64,000 nucleotides of DNA from Amylibacter marinus (GCF_030160015.1 NZ_BSNN01000004.1:496001-560000), one strand, 5' to 3'. Positions 37,070 to 46,343 are shown, counted from the stretch's first letter. The notes: a model not told the origin generated them from the letters alone. Numbers and translations are program-made.

Positions 37070-37107
37070 GTGGTGAGCGTCCTAGTAGTTGTCAGCAAGG
37101 TTAACAA
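37051..37107. promoter_or_regulatory. Long inverted repeat across the divergent marR promoter
   Basis: Left arm 37,051-37,068 (TTGTTAACTTGGTTGACA) and right arm 37,090-37,107 (TGTCAGCAAGGTTAACAA) match as inverted repeats at 15 of 18 positions, 21 bp apart. The left arm covers the first codons of marR; the right arm lies 18 bp before the divergent membrane-protein ATG. Confidence 0.6.
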
Positions 37108-37125
37108 CATGGCACGGGGAACACA

Positions 37126-37488
37126 ATGCTACCATATGTATTGCGAGCAAACGCCGCATCTTGCGCCCTATTCGGTGCGCTGTTTGTCATTGTTGGACAG
37201 GCAAGTGCCGATTTCATCGGCTCACCTCCGGTATGGATGCTTCAGGTCTTGGGGGGCGGATTACTGATCAACGCAGCCGCGCTGACATGGACCAGCACAC
37301 AGGCACAACCACACAGATTTAGCGTGCTTGCATTCGCACTGGGGGATCTGATTTGGGTATTGGCCACCGCGGTCATACTGGCTGGCGGGTTCTGGATCAC
37401 TACTCCAGGCGGCATTACTTGGGCCGTTTGTGTCGCAGTCTTTGTTGGGGTATGTGGTGCATTGCAATGGATGCTAGCACCCAGATAA
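37126..37488 (+). CDS. Small integral membrane protein
   Basis: 120 residues with four predicted transmembrane helices (about 10-28, 38-56, 66-86, 95-115) and little else. Family not recognised. Divergent from marR, whose product likely controls it; such small membrane proteins may take part in export or stress responses, but this is not shown by the sequence. Confidence 0.65.
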   Translation: MLPYVLRANAASCALFGALFVIVGQASADFIGSPPVWMLQVLGGGLLINAAALTWTSTQAQPHRFSVLAFALGDLIWVLATAVILAGGFWITTPGGITWAVCVAVFVGVCGALQWMLAPR

Positions 37489-37583
37489 CAGAATTTCGGA
37501 CAAACGGGCACAGCGCCTACATCCCATGCCTGCACTCGGGGTTTACAATTCGCAAGCCCACCACCCCAAGAAGGACATCAACC

Positions 37584-38066
37584 TTGATCGAGACAATTTC
37601 ATTCGCAAGACTGTCAGAGGTTAACCCAGCCGAGATTGCGGCACATATGTCGGATCCAAGGGTTGCGCAACATATGCCACTCCTTAAGGGTCGATGGGAT
37701 GTTACGGCCGCACAAAATTTCGTCGACAAAAAACAAGCGATCTGGGCAAGAGATGGGCTTGGGCATTGGGCATTTCTACAAGATGGCCGATATATTGGAT
37801 GGGGCGGATTTCAAAAAGAAGATAACGAATGGGATTTTGGGCTGGTCTTGCGTCCGGACGCATTCGGGTTGGGAAAACACATCGTGAAGAAAGCGATCGA
37901 CTTCGCGATCTCTGATAGTCGCATACCGTTCATCACGTTTTTGTTGCCCCCATCTCGCACCAACCTAGGCGCTCTGCTACGACTTGGTGCGGTGCAAACT
38001 GGCAAAATTGACTATGAAGGAGAACCCTTCCTGAAGTTCCGCCTAGAGACCAAATCCAACCAATAG
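37584..38066 (+). CDS. GNAT-family acetyltransferase-like protein
   Basis: About 160 residues from TTG 37584, preceded by AAGAAGGAC. The pattern YIGWGGFQKEDNEWDFGLVLRPDAFGLGKHIVKKAIDFA matches the RimJ/RimL-type GNAT fold, with GLGKH as a likely acetyl-CoA loop (R/Q-x-x-G-x-G/A version weakened). A frame continuing upstream to 37353 overlaps the membrane-protein gene and looks non-coding. Substrate unknown. Confidence 0.72.
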   Translation: MIETISFARLSEVNPAEIAAHMSDPRVAQHMPLLKGRWDVTAAQNFVDKKQAIWARDGLGHWAFLQDGRYIGWGGFQKEDNEWDFGLVLRPDAFGLGKHIVKKAIDFAISDSRIPFITFLLPPSRTNLGALLRLGAVQTGKIDYEGEPFLKFRLETKSNQ

Positions 38067-38103
38067 TCCACAAAGACGCCCGCAACAGGTTCCAGCACAA
38101 ATG

Positions 38104-38180
38104 TGGTGACCCCGAGTGGATTCGAACCACTAACCTGCCCCTTAGGAGGGGGCTGCTCTATCCAGTTGAGCCACGGGGCC
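38104..38180 (-). tRNA. tRNA-Arg (anticodon CCU)
   Basis: Read on the minus strand: acceptor stem GGCCCCG/CGGGGTC, D-stem GCTC/GAGC, anticodon stem GCCCC/GGGGC with loop CTCCTAA giving anticodon CCT (reads AGG), T-arm AGTGG-TTCGAAT-CCACT, and an encoded CCA end. Length 77 including CCA. It borders the accessory patch to its left and could be an integration site, but I found no duplicate of its 3' end. Confidence 0.97.
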
Positions 38181-38286
38181 ACGGCCCTGCCCTAGCATTG
38201 ATCCTCACGGTACGAAACCCCGTATTCCCGCCCGCATTCGCCTTGGCCAACTTGCGCCCCCTGCTTGGAACCCGTAAAAACCCCCG

Positions 38287-39132
38287 ATGACAGATCAGGC
38301 CCATATCGAAACTGCCCTGCGCGCCCTTTTGGTGGCACGCGGCGCAATTGATGCCCATGCGCGCTGGATCGCACAAGCGGGCGGACAATCAAATATGGTC
38401 TGGCACTTGCGCGGCGCGGATGATGTGGTGTGCAAACTGTATCTGAATACGGCACACAATCCCCTGTATGCCAATGACCCCACCGCAGAATTTGCATGCC
38501 TTGATGCGCTGGCGGGCAGGGGCATCGCGCCAACGCCGATTGGGTTTCACCTAACGGAACTGGGGGCGGTTTTACTCTATCGCTATGTGGCGGGGCAACA
38601 GTGGCGCGCGGATGGGGCGGCGGTGGCGGATCTGCTGGGGCGTATTCAATCAATGCCGGCGCCCAATGGCCTGCGCCATCTGCCCGTGGATGGCGCGGAT
38701 ATCTTGGCACAGGGTGATCGCATGGCCCCCAGTGCGGCCCTGTCTGATCTGCGGCCACAGGCGCGTCTACTGCCCAGCCCTGATTTGGTTCTGGTGCACA
38801 CGGATGTGGTGCCTGGCAATCTGATACTGGGCGCGGATGGTCTGCGGCTGATCGATTGGCAATGCCCCGCGATTGGGGACGGGGTGGTGGATGTGGCCAG
38901 CTTCCTCTCCCCTGCGATGCACCTGATTTACACAGGCACAGATATCACCCACAAGACACGCCAAGCCTTCCTTGATGCGCTGCCCACAGGCCTAGCGGCG
39001 CGCTATCACGCGCTGGCCCCTGCCTATCACTGGCGCATGGCGGCCTATTGCCAATGGTGTGCACAGCAAGGGCGGGCAGGATACGCACAGGCAGGGCAGG
39101 CAGAGCAAGACCTGCTTACCAGCCTGCAATAA
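38287..39132 (+). CDS. APH/choline kinase-like phosphotransferase
   Basis: 281 residues of the aminoglycoside phosphotransferase fold. Brenner motif VHTDVVPGNLIL (catalytic Asp) and metal Asp in LRLIDWQCPAIGDGVVDVA. The usual nucleotide-binding Lys is in VVCKLY. Substrate unknown: such proteins phosphorylate sugars, choline or antibiotics. The gene overlaps convergent ubiB by 17 bp. Confidence 0.85.
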   Translation: MTDQAHIETALRALLVARGAIDAHARWIAQAGGQSNMVWHLRGADDVVCKLYLNTAHNPLYANDPTAEFACLDALAGRGIAPTPIGFHLTELGAVLLYRYVAGQQWRADGAAVADLLGRIQSMPAPNGLRHLPVDGADILAQGDRMAPSAALSDLRPQARLLPSPDLVLVHTDVVPGNLILGADGLRLIDWQCPAIGDGVVDVASFLSPAMHLIYTGTDITHKTRQAFLDALPTGLAARYHALAPAYHWRMAAYCQWCAQQGRAGYAQAGQAEQDLLTSLQ

Positions 39133-40645
39133 CCCATACCCACACAAGGGCCGCAATAGCCCCCACACCCGCCCAGCCAAAGCTGGCCTTGGTGCGCGCA
39201 CTGGGCCGGTCATCCTTGGGCTCGGCCTGCGCGGTTAGATAGGCTTCCATCATTTCTGGCAGGCGCGGCCCAAAGCGCGACAGCGTTTGCACCACGCGGA
39301 CCAAATCCTTGACCATGGCCTTGGGGCCCATATGTTCGGCGATGTATTTTTCTACAACAGGGCGCGAGGCATCCCAAATGTTCAGGCTGGGATCTAATGT
39401 GCGGCCCACGCCCTCGACTACCACCATGGTGCGCTGTAGCAGGATCAGCTCTGTACGGGTGGCCATGCCAAATTGCTCGGTCACCTGAAACAGTTGCGAT
39501 AGCAAACGCGCGGTGGAAATTTGGGTGGCATCTTGGCCAAAAATCGGCTCGCCTACGGCACGAAGGGCCTGTGCAAATGTATCCACATCCTGATCACGCG
39601 GCACATAACCTGCTTCAAAATGTACCTCGGCAACGCGGTGATAATCGCGGCGAATAAACCCCATCAAAATTTCCGCATAAACACGGCGGGTATAGGCATC
39701 AATGCGCCCCATAATTCCAAAATCCAGCGCGATCAGATCCCCATCCGACCCCAGCTTTAGATTGCCCTGATGCATGTCCGCATGGAAAAACCCATCGCGT
39801 AGGGCATGGCTAAGGAACATCTGCACAATGCGCGCGCCCAACTCCTGCATATCCAAACCCGTTGCGCGCAATGCCTCGATATCCGATAGGGGGGTGCCCT
39901 CGGCCCATTCCATGGTCATTACGCTGTGCGACGACAGACCCCAATGCACCCGCGGCACATGAAACCCCGTGTCCTTCTCGGTGTTATGGTGAAATTCCGA
40001 CGCGGCCGCAGCCTCGGTGCGCAGGTCTAACTCGCCGCGCACAACCTGGTGAAAATGTTCGATTACCGCCGTAGGCCGTAGGCGACGCGAGGCGGGGGAT
40101 AAAATCTCGATCATCCGCGCCGCAAAATGAAAGGCATCGATATCACGCATAAAGGCGCGCTCGATATTTGGGCGTAGGATTTTTACCGCCACCTCGGAAT
40201 TATCGCTGCGCAGCCGCGCATGATGCACCTGTGCGATAGATGCGGCGGCCACGGGGGCGGAAAACTCGGCAAAAATCTCGTCCACCGGCGCGCCCAGCTC
40301 TTGGGCCACTGTGGCCCGCGCCACATCCATATCAAAGGCGGGCAGGCTGTCCTGTAGCACCCGCAACTCTGCCGCCATCTCTGGGCCTACCACATCAGGG
40401 CGGGTCGATAGCAATTGGCCAAATTTAATATAGGCCGGCCCCAGCGCAGTAATGGCGCGCAACACCGGCGGTTGATCCATATCCCCGCGCAGGCCCAGCC
40501 ATTTAAACGGCCAGCCCAAAATCCGCGCGGCAATGCGCACCGCCGGTGGCAGATCCAACAGCTCTAACGCCACCTTCATGGCACCCGTGCGCTCAAACGT
40601 GGCACCCGTGCGAATCAGACGCCATATATTATGTGGCCCGCGCAT
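39116..40645 (-). CDS. ubiB: UbiB-family atypical kinase for ubiquinone synthesis
   Basis: 509 residues. Atypical ABC1/ADCK kinase: the KxGQ motif IKFGQLLSTRPDVVG, Ala-rich nucleotide loop VAAASIAQVHHA, metal residues in HADMHQGNLKL and LDFGIMG, and one or two C-terminal transmembrane helices after about residue 485. It supports late ubiquinone biosynthesis, by ATPase activity in relatives. It directly follows ubiE, with stop and start adjacent. Confidence 0.96.
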   Translation of the reverse strand: MRGPHNIWRLIRTGATFERTGAMKVALELLDLPPAVRIAARILGWPFKWLGLRGDMDQPPVLRAITALGPAYIKFGQLLSTRPDVVGPEMAAELRVLQDSLPAFDMDVARATVAQELGAPVDEIFAEFSAPVAAASIAQVHHARLRSDNSEVAVKILRPNIERAFMRDIDAFHFAARMIEILSPASRRLRPTAVIEHFHQVVRGELDLRTEAAAASEFHHNTEKDTGFHVPRVHWGLSSHSVMTMEWAEGTPLSDIEALRATGLDMQELGARIVQMFLSHALRDGFFHADMHQGNLKLGSDGDLIALDFGIMGRIDAYTRRVYAEILMGFIRRDYHRVAEVHFEAGYVPRDQDVDTFAQALRAVGEPIFGQDATQISTARLLSQLFQVTEQFGMATRTELILLQRTMVVVEGVGRTLDPSLNIWDASRPVVEKYIAEHMGPKAMVKDLVRVVQTLSRFGPRLPEMMEAYLTAQAEPKDDRPSARTKASFGWAGVGAIAALVWVWVIAGW

Positions 40646-41392
40646 CTAAATTTTCCACCCTGAATGCAGACAAGCAATGCCCAGCGACAGGTTGCGGTAC
40701 TTGGCGTTTTCAAACCCAGCCGCACGCACCATCCCAAGGAAAGTATCCTGATCAGGGAATTTACGAATGCTTTCGACCAAATAGCGATAGCTGTCTGCAT
40801 CATTGGCAATGACCTTGCCCATTGGCGGGATCACATTGAACGAGTACTGATCATAGGCCCATTGCAAGGCAGGGTTGGGAATTTGTGAAAACTCCAACAC
40901 CATCAAACGCCCCCCCGGGCGCAACACGCGGTAGGCTTCTTCTAATGCCACCTCTGGGCGGGTCACATTGCGAATGCCAAAAGACACCGTATAGACATCA
41001 AAGCTGTTATCGTCGAAGGGCAAATCCATCGCATCACCGCAAACCCAATCCAGCCGATCGGCCATATCGGTGGCCTGTGCGCGGGTGCGCCCGGCATCTA
41101 ACATGCCTTGGGTCATATCAAATACGGTGGCATGGGCATTGGGTGCACGATCAAGGAATCGAAACGAGATATCCCCCGTGCCCCCCGCCACATCCAACAG
41201 ACGCTGGGTGCCATTTGGCGCCAGCCAATCCATCATCGCATTTTTCCACAACCGATGAATGCCCATAGACATGGCATCGTTCATCACATCATACTTAGAG
41301 GCCACATTGGAAAACACCCCATGCACCATGCCGGCCTTTTCGGTTTCATCAACAGTTTTAAACCCAAAATGGGTGGTTTTTTCATCGGCCAT
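40646..41392 (-). CDS. ubiE: Ubiquinone/menaquinone C-methyltransferase
   Basis: AdoMet-dependent C-methylation of the quinone ring. 248 residues; SAM-binding [16 protein letters not shown], then [26 protein letters not shown]-type segments and [13 protein letters not shown]. First gene of the ubiE-ubiB pair, close to mutM across a divergent gap as in many Rhodobacterales. Confidence 0.97.
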   Translation of the reverse strand: MADEKTTHFGFKTVDETEKAGMVHGVFSNVASKYDVMNDAMSMGIHRLWKNAMMDWLAPNGTQRLLDVAGGTGDISFRFLDRAPNAHATVFDMTQGMLDAGRTRAQATDMADRLDWVCGDAMDLPFDDNSFDVYTVSFGIRNVTRPEVALEEAYRVLRPGGRLMVLEFSQIPNPALQWAYDQYSFNVIPPMGKVIANDADSYRYLVESIRKFPDQDTFLGMVRAAGFENAKYRNLSLGIACLHSGWKI

Positions 41393-41540
41393 AGCAGTGC
41401 TCCGTGTTTCCTCCTCTATAGCCTTTCCCAGCAGAAGTTCAAATGCGGCAGAGTTGCCAATTTATTGTCACAAATATGCGCAAAAATAACTCGAAAAGGG
41501 CGCAGTGCCACGCTAGCATAGGCGCAACTAGGGGGACTAA

Positions 41541-41900
41541 ATGAATTCGAAGATCAAAAAAGCACTACTGGCCGCAAATATCATCCTATTGTTGGTGATC
41601 TGTTTTGGCGTGATGAAGGTGGTCAACGGCCGCGCAGCAGAGATTGCGGTCGAAAAGCTGCAAAAAACCTGCGCACATATGGTGGCAGGGGTAACCTCTG
41701 GGCAAATGACATTGGCTCAGGCACAGGACTATGCGCTGGGCCAATCATCCCAAGGCACATATGTGCCCGAGATTGAGATCACCCAAAAAGGCAATGCCCT
41801 AATGATGCAGACCTCTGATTCTTCGGTGGTTACCGCATTGGCACAGGATAAATCCCAAGGCATCTTGGCGGTAAACTGTACACAACTGATCGCCCAATAA
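41541..41900 (+). CDS. Membrane-anchored hypothetical protein
   Basis: 119 residues with an N-terminal anchor (about 7-26) and a periplasmic domain of about 90 residues holding two cysteines. No family recognised. It starts after GGGGGACTAA and ends three bases before mutM, suggesting cotranscription. Confidence 0.62.
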   Translation: MNSKIKKALLAANIILLLVICFGVMKVVNGRAAEIAVEKLQKTCAHMVAGVTSGQMTLAQAQDYALGQSSQGTYVPEIEITQKGNALMMQTSDSSVVTALAQDKSQGILAVNCTQLIAQ

Positions 41901-41903
41901 ATC

Positions 41904-42746
41904 ATGCCAGAATTACCCGAGGTCGAAACCGTGCGCCGTGGCCTAACCCCCGCGATGCAGGGGCAGGTGATCGCGCGCGCCGATATTCGCCGCCCAGACC
42001 TGCGCTGGCCTTTCCCCGATAATATGGCCGCGCGCCTGATTGGTGCGCGGGTGGACAGCCTGCGCCGCCGCTCTAAATATATACTGTTGGATCTGGATCG
42101 CGGGGAAACGCTGCTGATCCATCTGGGGATGTCGGGTCGCATGATTATAGCACCCCCAACGCCCACACCGCAGGATCCCGCCAAACACGACCATGTGGTG
42201 CTGGATATGGCGAATGGCACGCGGATTTCATTCAATGACCCGCGCCGCTTTGGGGCAATGGATTTGATCGATACCAAAACACTGGATCAGCACAAGCTGA
42301 TCAAAAACATCGGCCCAGAACCGCTGGGCAACGCATTCAACGATAGCTATCTGTTTGAAAACCTCTCGCGTAGAAAATCCCCGATCAAAACCGCATTGCT
42401 GGATCAGGGCTTGGTGGCGGGGCTGGGCAATATATATGTCTGCGAGGTGCTGTGGCGCGCCGGCATTCACCCCACCACCCGTTGCACAGATATCACACAG
42501 GCACAGGCCAGCGCATTGGTGCCGATTATCCGCACGGTTCTGTCCGAGGCAATCGAGGCGGGGGGCTCGTCGTTGCGCGATCATCGCCAAACCAACGGCG
42601 ATTTGGGCTATTTCCAGCATAGTTTCGCGGTCTATGGCCGCGAGGGCGAAAAATGCCGCACCGAAAACTGTGCAGATTCGATTCTGCGGCTGGTTCAGGC
42701 GGGGCGTTCCAGCTTTTTTTGCCCGAATTGTCAGAAAACCCCCTGA
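41904..42746 (+). CDS. mutM: Formamidopyrimidine-DNA glycosylase
   Basis: Removes 8-oxoguanine and formamidopyrimidines from DNA. 280 residues beginning [13 protein letters not shown] with catalytic Pro2 and Glu3, Lys in [13 protein letters not shown]2TH region, and a C-terminal zinc finger CRTENC...FFCPNC. Partner in oxidative repair of mutY (26 kb); both are in this window but not in one operon. Confidence 0.96.
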   Translation: MPELPEVETVRRGLTPAMQGQVIARADIRRPDLRWPFPDNMAARLIGARVDSLRRRSKYILLDLDRGETLLIHLGMSGRMIIAPPTPTPQDPAKHDHVVLDMANGTRISFNDPRRFGAMDLIDTKTLDQHKLIKNIGPEPLGNAFNDSYLFENLSRRKSPIKTALLDQGLVAGLGNIYVCEVLWRAGIHPTTRCTDITQAQASALVPIIRTVLSEAIEAGGSSLRDHRQTNGDLGYFQHSFAVYGREGEKCRTENCADSILRLVQAGRSSFFCPNCQKTP

Positions 42747-42844
42747 ATACGGGTGAAAAACCCGTTTTCCCCCGTTGACTATTCATCTGACCAGCCGTAG
42801 AAGGCGACTTCATCTTTCGTAACTCGAAGATCAGGAAATTTATC

Positions 42845-43111
42845 ATGGCTAACTCGCCACAAGCGAAAAAACGCGCACGTCAAATCGAACGTCGCACCGA
42901 AGTAAACAAAGCGCGCCGTTCACGGATTCGCACCTACCTACGCAAAGTCGAAGAGGCTATCGTTGGTGGTGACCAAGCCGTTGCTCAAGAAGCATTCAAA
43001 TCAGCACAGCCTGAGTTGATGCGCGGCGTTACCAAGGGCATCTACCACAAGAACACCGTGGCACGTAAATTGTCCCGCCTAAGCAAACGCATCAAGGCTC
43101 TTGCAGCCTAA
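42845..43111 (+). CDS. rpsT: 30S ribosomal protein S20
   Basis: 88 residues, Lys/Arg-rich helices: [21 protein letters not shown]...[21 protein letters not shown]. Binds 16S rRNA early in 30S assembly. Followed by a strong terminator. Location next to dnaA is common in alphaproteobacteria. Confidence 0.97.
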   Translation: MANSPQAKKRARQIERRTEVNKARRSRIRTYLRKVEEAIVGGDQAVAQEAFKSAQPELMRGVTKGIYHKNTVARKLSRLSKRIKALAA

Positions 43112-43136
43112 TTAGCATTTGACTGTAGAATTTGAA

Positions 43137-43163
43137 ACGAGGCCAGCCGGCCTCGTTTTTTTT
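43137..43163 (+). terminator. Terminator of rpsT
   Basis: 8-bp stem ACGAGGCC/GGCCTCGT with loop AGCC followed by eight T, 26 bases after the rpsT stop. Confidence 0.95.
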
Positions 43164-43225
43164 GTGACATTTTTTTGTCAATGATATGAATGAATTGTAA
43201 ATGTTCCGATTTGTTCCTGTTGCTG

Positions 43226-43528
43226 GAATCACGCTTCACGGCTACGTTATCCACAGGCGCTATTCTGCGGTAGCGCCCCTGTTTTTGATATGTGAAATCT
43301 GCCAAGCACCCGCCCCATAGGCGTGTGGCTGATCCGCGTGTCCAGATAAAAAATCATTAAAATTCAATACATTAACCGGCAGAGCACGGCTCTGCGATTC
43401 TTTTGCTGTCAACTGGTATGTTTCGTTGAAATGCGAAATTTAATCCTGCATCTTGTGTTAGGTGAATCAATAAACGCATGTCGATAGTCAGGGGGAAATA
43501 GTGTCAGATTCGATATCCAACGAGACTC
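43226..43528. promoter_or_regulatory. Cluster of five GANTC (CcrM) sites
   Basis: GAATC 43226, GATTC 43396, GAATC 43464, GATTC 43507 and GACTC 43524: five in 303 bases, where about one is expected by chance. They surround the dnaA leader and the rhodanese start. CcrM is encoded in this window. Confidence 0.5.
43247..43255 (+). promoter_or_regulatory. Consensus DnaA box
   Basis: Exact TTATCCACA, 246 bases before the rhodanese GTG and about 700 before dnaA. No second perfect copy is near. Confidence 0.75.
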
Positions 43529-43938
43529 CGGAACAAACTTGGGCTGGACTACAGGATGCCTCTGATACGATCTTGGTTGATGTGCGTACCCGTGCCGAAT
43601 GGGCCTTTGTTGGCGTGCCAGATTTGCGCTCTCTAAACAAAGAACCCCTGCTGGTAGAGTGGAAAGAATTTCCCACCATGGCAGTAAATGAGAGCTTTTC
43701 CTCTCAGATACTTGATGCACTCTCGGGGGAAACCCCAACAAAAATTTATTTCCTGTGCCGTTCAGGCGTTCGCTCGGTTTCGGCGGCGGTAACAATGGCA
43801 GAGGTATTTGCAACACAGAACAAACACGTGGAATGCGTCAATGTTCTAGAAGGATTCGAAGGTGATCTTGATCCGTCAGGACACCGTGGAAATATTAATG
43901 GGTGGAAATCCCGAGGGTTGGCCTGGGGCCAATCCTAA
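43501..43938 (+). CDS. Rhodanese-like sulfurtransferase domain protein
   Basis: 145 residues; DVRTRAEW is the N-terminal rhodanese signature and FLCRSGVRSVSAAVTMAE contains the active-site Cys loop. May carry sulfane sulfur or act as thiol sensor. GTG start with GGGGGAAATA upstream. It lies 19 bases before dnaA, so a shared transcript is likely; whether it affects DnaA is unknown. Confidence 0.9.
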   Translation: MSDSISNETPEQTWAGLQDASDTILVDVRTRAEWAFVGVPDLRSLNKEPLLVEWKEFPTMAVNESFSSQILDALSGETPTKIYFLCRSGVRSVSAAVTMAEVFATQNKHVECVNVLEGFEGDLDPSGHRGNINGWKSRGLAWGQS

Positions 43939-43957
43939 CGGATATGGAATTATATTG

Positions 43958-45313
43958 ATGGGTAACGAATGTTGGCTGCAGGTGCAGACAGCCATGCGAA
44001 ATATTGTTGGCGAAAACGCATATACGAACTGGATCGTGCCGCTGTCCTTGGGTGGGATAGACAAAGGCGTTGCCACCGTCATCGCGCCAACCAGCTTTAT
44101 CGGCGATTATGTTGCGCGCAGCTATGGCGATAACCTAAAGGCAGAATTCGCCAAAATCGGCGAATCTGTCGAGCGGCTGAATTTCGTAACCAAAATCACC
44201 ACTGGTGCGGCCAAGCCAACAGCAAAACCCGCCCCACAACCCAAACCCCAGCGCACAGAATCAGACCTGCCCCTACCCGGTGCCGCACTAGATCCGCGAT
44301 TAACATTTGATAATTTCGTGGTGGGTAAACCAAACGAGCTGGCCCACGCCGCCGCGCGCCGCGTGGCCGAGGGGCGCGATGTCTCGTTTAACCCGCTGTT
44401 CCTGCACGGTGGTGTGGGCTTGGGTAAAACCCACCTGATGCATGCCATCGCCCACGAGCTGAAAAAGCGCGACCCAAATGCGCGCGTGCTGTACCTGTCG
44501 GCCGAGCAATTTATGTATCGATTCGTTCAGGCCCTGCGGTTCAAAGACACGATCGCGTTCAAGGAAATGTTCCGCTCGGTTGATCTGTTGATGGTAGATG
44601 ATGTGCAATTCATCGCCGGCAAAACCACCACCCAAGAGGAATTCTTTCATACGTTTAACGCGCTGATCGAGCAAAACAAACAGGTGATCATTTCCGGTGA
44701 CCGCTCGCCCATCGATATGGAGGGCCTCGAAGAGCGCATTAAATCCCGCCTGCAATGGGGCCTTGTGGTCGATCTACACCCCACAGATTACGAATTGCGC
44801 CTTGGTATCCTACAGTCAAAACAGGAAATTCAGGCCCGCCAAAACCCAGATGTGGTGGTGGCCCCCGGTGTTCTGGAATTCATGGCACACCGCATTTCAT
44901 CAAATGTGCGCGTGCTAGAAGGCGCGCTCACCCGCCTTTATGCTTTCGGATCGCTTGTGGGGCGCGAAATCACCCTAGAAATGGCCCAAGAAAGCCTGTC
45001 GGATATCCTACGCGCTACGGATCGCAAGGTCACAATCGATGAAATCATCCGCAAGGTTACAGATCACTATGGGCTGAACCTCACGGATATGCTCAGCGCT
45101 CGGCGCACCCGCTCTATCGCGCGCCCGCGTCAGCTGGCCATGTATCTGTCCAAGCAACTGACCTCCAAAAGCCTGCCTGAAATCGGCCGCCGCTTTGGCA
45201 AGCGGGACCATACCACGGTGATCCATGCGGTTAAAAAGATCGAAGAGCTAAAGGCCGTGGACAGCCAAATCTCCAAGGATATCGAGCACCTGCGCCGTAT
45301 CCTCGAGGGCTAA
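43958..45313 (+). CDS. dnaA: Chromosomal replication initiator DnaA
   Basis: 451 residues in four domains: domain I (1-80, MGNECWLQVQTAM...), Pro-rich linker about 92-112, AAA+ domain with Walker A GGVGLGKTHL and Walker B LLMVDDVQF, and the DNA-binding helix-turn-helix with signature KRDHTTVIHAVKKIE. ATG 43958 fits the family N-terminus; the ribosome site is weak (GGA 13 bases upstream), so coupling with the rhodanese gene may help. Adjacent to EamA gene end without gap. Confidence 0.97.
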   Translation: MGNECWLQVQTAMRNIVGENAYTNWIVPLSLGGIDKGVATVIAPTSFIGDYVARSYGDNLKAEFAKIGESVERLNFVTKITTGAAKPTAKPAPQPKPQRTESDLPLPGAALDPRLTFDNFVVGKPNELAHAAARRVAEGRDVSFNPLFLHGGVGLGKTHLMHAIAHELKKRDPNARVLYLSAEQFMYRFVQALRFKDTIAFKEMFRSVDLLMVDDVQFIAGKTTTQEEFFHTFNALIEQNKQVIISGDRSPIDMEGLEERIKSRLQWGLVVDLHPTDYELRLGILQSKQEIQARQNPDVVVAPGVLEFMAHRISSNVRVLEGALTRLYAFGSLVGREITLEMAQESLSDILRATDRKVTIDEIIRKVTDHYGLNLTDMLSARRTRSIARPRQLAMYLSKQLTSKSLPEIGRRFGKRDHTTVIHAVKKIEELKAVDSQISKDIEHLRRILEG

Positions 45314-46168
45314 TCATCGCGCCCTTGCGGCAATCACTGCCCCAAGAGTAATCAACACCGCGGCCAGCACCAAAACCATGCTGGCCTCTGCAAACCCTGC
45401 CAAAACCAAGGCCGCGGTCGACAGCAATGGTGCCCCGTAGCTCAGCGTGCCCAGCAATTGAATATCGCCCCGCTTTACCCCCACATCCCAGACATAAAAT
45501 GCCAATCCAACCGGCCCAATACCCAATCCTATTATACTGGCCCAGCCCCATTGCCCGCTGGGCCAAGCCGTAACCTCAAACGTGAAATGCGCCAGCGTGG
45601 ACAAAACCGCACTGCACAGGCAAAACACCGCAACACTGGCCGTCGCTACATCGCCCAAGCGCCGCGAAATCACACTGTATCCCGTCCAAACATTCGCCGC
45701 GACCAAGGCCAGTACATAGCCCGCGATCGCCCCCGTTTCAAATCCAACACCACCCCCCGCCACCAACAGGCCAGCCCCCAAAAAACCAAGCACCGCGCCA
45801 ATAATATGCCCGCGCCTTAACGTCTCGCTGGGCAACAGTCCCGAATACAAAACAATCAGCAACGGCCACAGATAGGCAATCAACCCCGCCTCGGCCGCAG
45901 GCGCCATACGCAGGGCCGAAAAATACAGAAAATGATAGCCAAACAACCCCAATGTTCCAAAGGCATAGATGCGCCAGCTGATAGTATAGAGCGCAGAAAA
46001 CCCACCCGTCGCCCCCACATAAATCAGCCCCAGAACACCCCCAATGCCAAAACATATGGCATTCAACTGAAAGGGTGGCACAGGCACAGACCCCACCGTA
46101 AACAACGCCAACAAAGCCCACAAAAGAATCGCAATGCCACCCACGGCGGTCGCCTGTTTTCTGCCCAT
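45314..46168 (-). CDS. EamA/DMT-family transporter
   Basis: About 284 residues with ten hydrophobic helices in two EamA repeats; GLFGYHFLYFSALRMAPAAEAGLIAYLWPLLIVL is split by conserved Ala/Pro. Drug/metabolite exporter of unknown substrate (amino acids or nucleobases in relatives). ATG 46168 has GGGAAAA upstream; the longer frame from 46252 begins with a non-hydrophobic leader. It lies between dnaA and dnaN on the opposite strand, interrupting the usual dnaA-dnaN pair. Confidence 0.85.
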   Translation of the reverse strand: MGRKQATAVGGIAILLWALLALFTVGSVPVPPFQLNAICFGIGGVLGLIYVGATGGFSALYTISWRIYAFGTLGLFGYHFLYFSALRMAPAAEAGLIAYLWPLLIVLYSGLLPSETLRRGHIIGAVLGFLGAGLLVAGGGVGFETGAIAGYVLALVAANVWTGYSVISRRLGDVATASVAVFCLCSAVLSTLAHFTFEVTAWPSGQWGWASIIGLGIGPVGLAFYVWDVGVKRGDIQLLGTLSYGAPLLSTAALVLAGFAEASMVLVLAAVLITLGAVIAARAR

Positions 46169-46343
46169 GATTTTTCCCAAATTCGTTGCCCCCAATGCTA
46201 GGGATGTGGCCCAGATAGGTAAACCAATTATTGCGTCTTTCGCTTGGCGCAACTTTGGGTTAGCGTTTGTTAATACCAGTTGAACAATCCGTTAAATTGG
46301 GCCAAGATAAGCGCCCGTATATAAGGCGCAAAGGGATAGAAAA

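Larger units (their letters stand above)
43112..43500. other. Regulatory spacer before rhodanese-dnaA, candidate origin region
   Basis: 389 bases without a gene: rpsT terminator, then one perfect DnaA box (43247-43255), an A/T-rich run at about 43,348-43,375 and GANTC sites at 43226, 43396 and 43464. Only one perfect DnaA box was found, fewer than usual for oriC, so a dnaA autoregulatory region is at least as likely. Confidence 0.45.

Noticed and set aside
38104-38180. Attachment-site duplication of the tRNA-Arg 3' end
   Set aside because: I searched by eye for a second copy of its T-arm sequence at the other end of the accessory patch and found none.
43112-43500. Firm oriC assignment
   Set aside because: Only one perfect DnaA box was seen and GC-skew cannot be judged from one window, so I describe the region only as a candidate.
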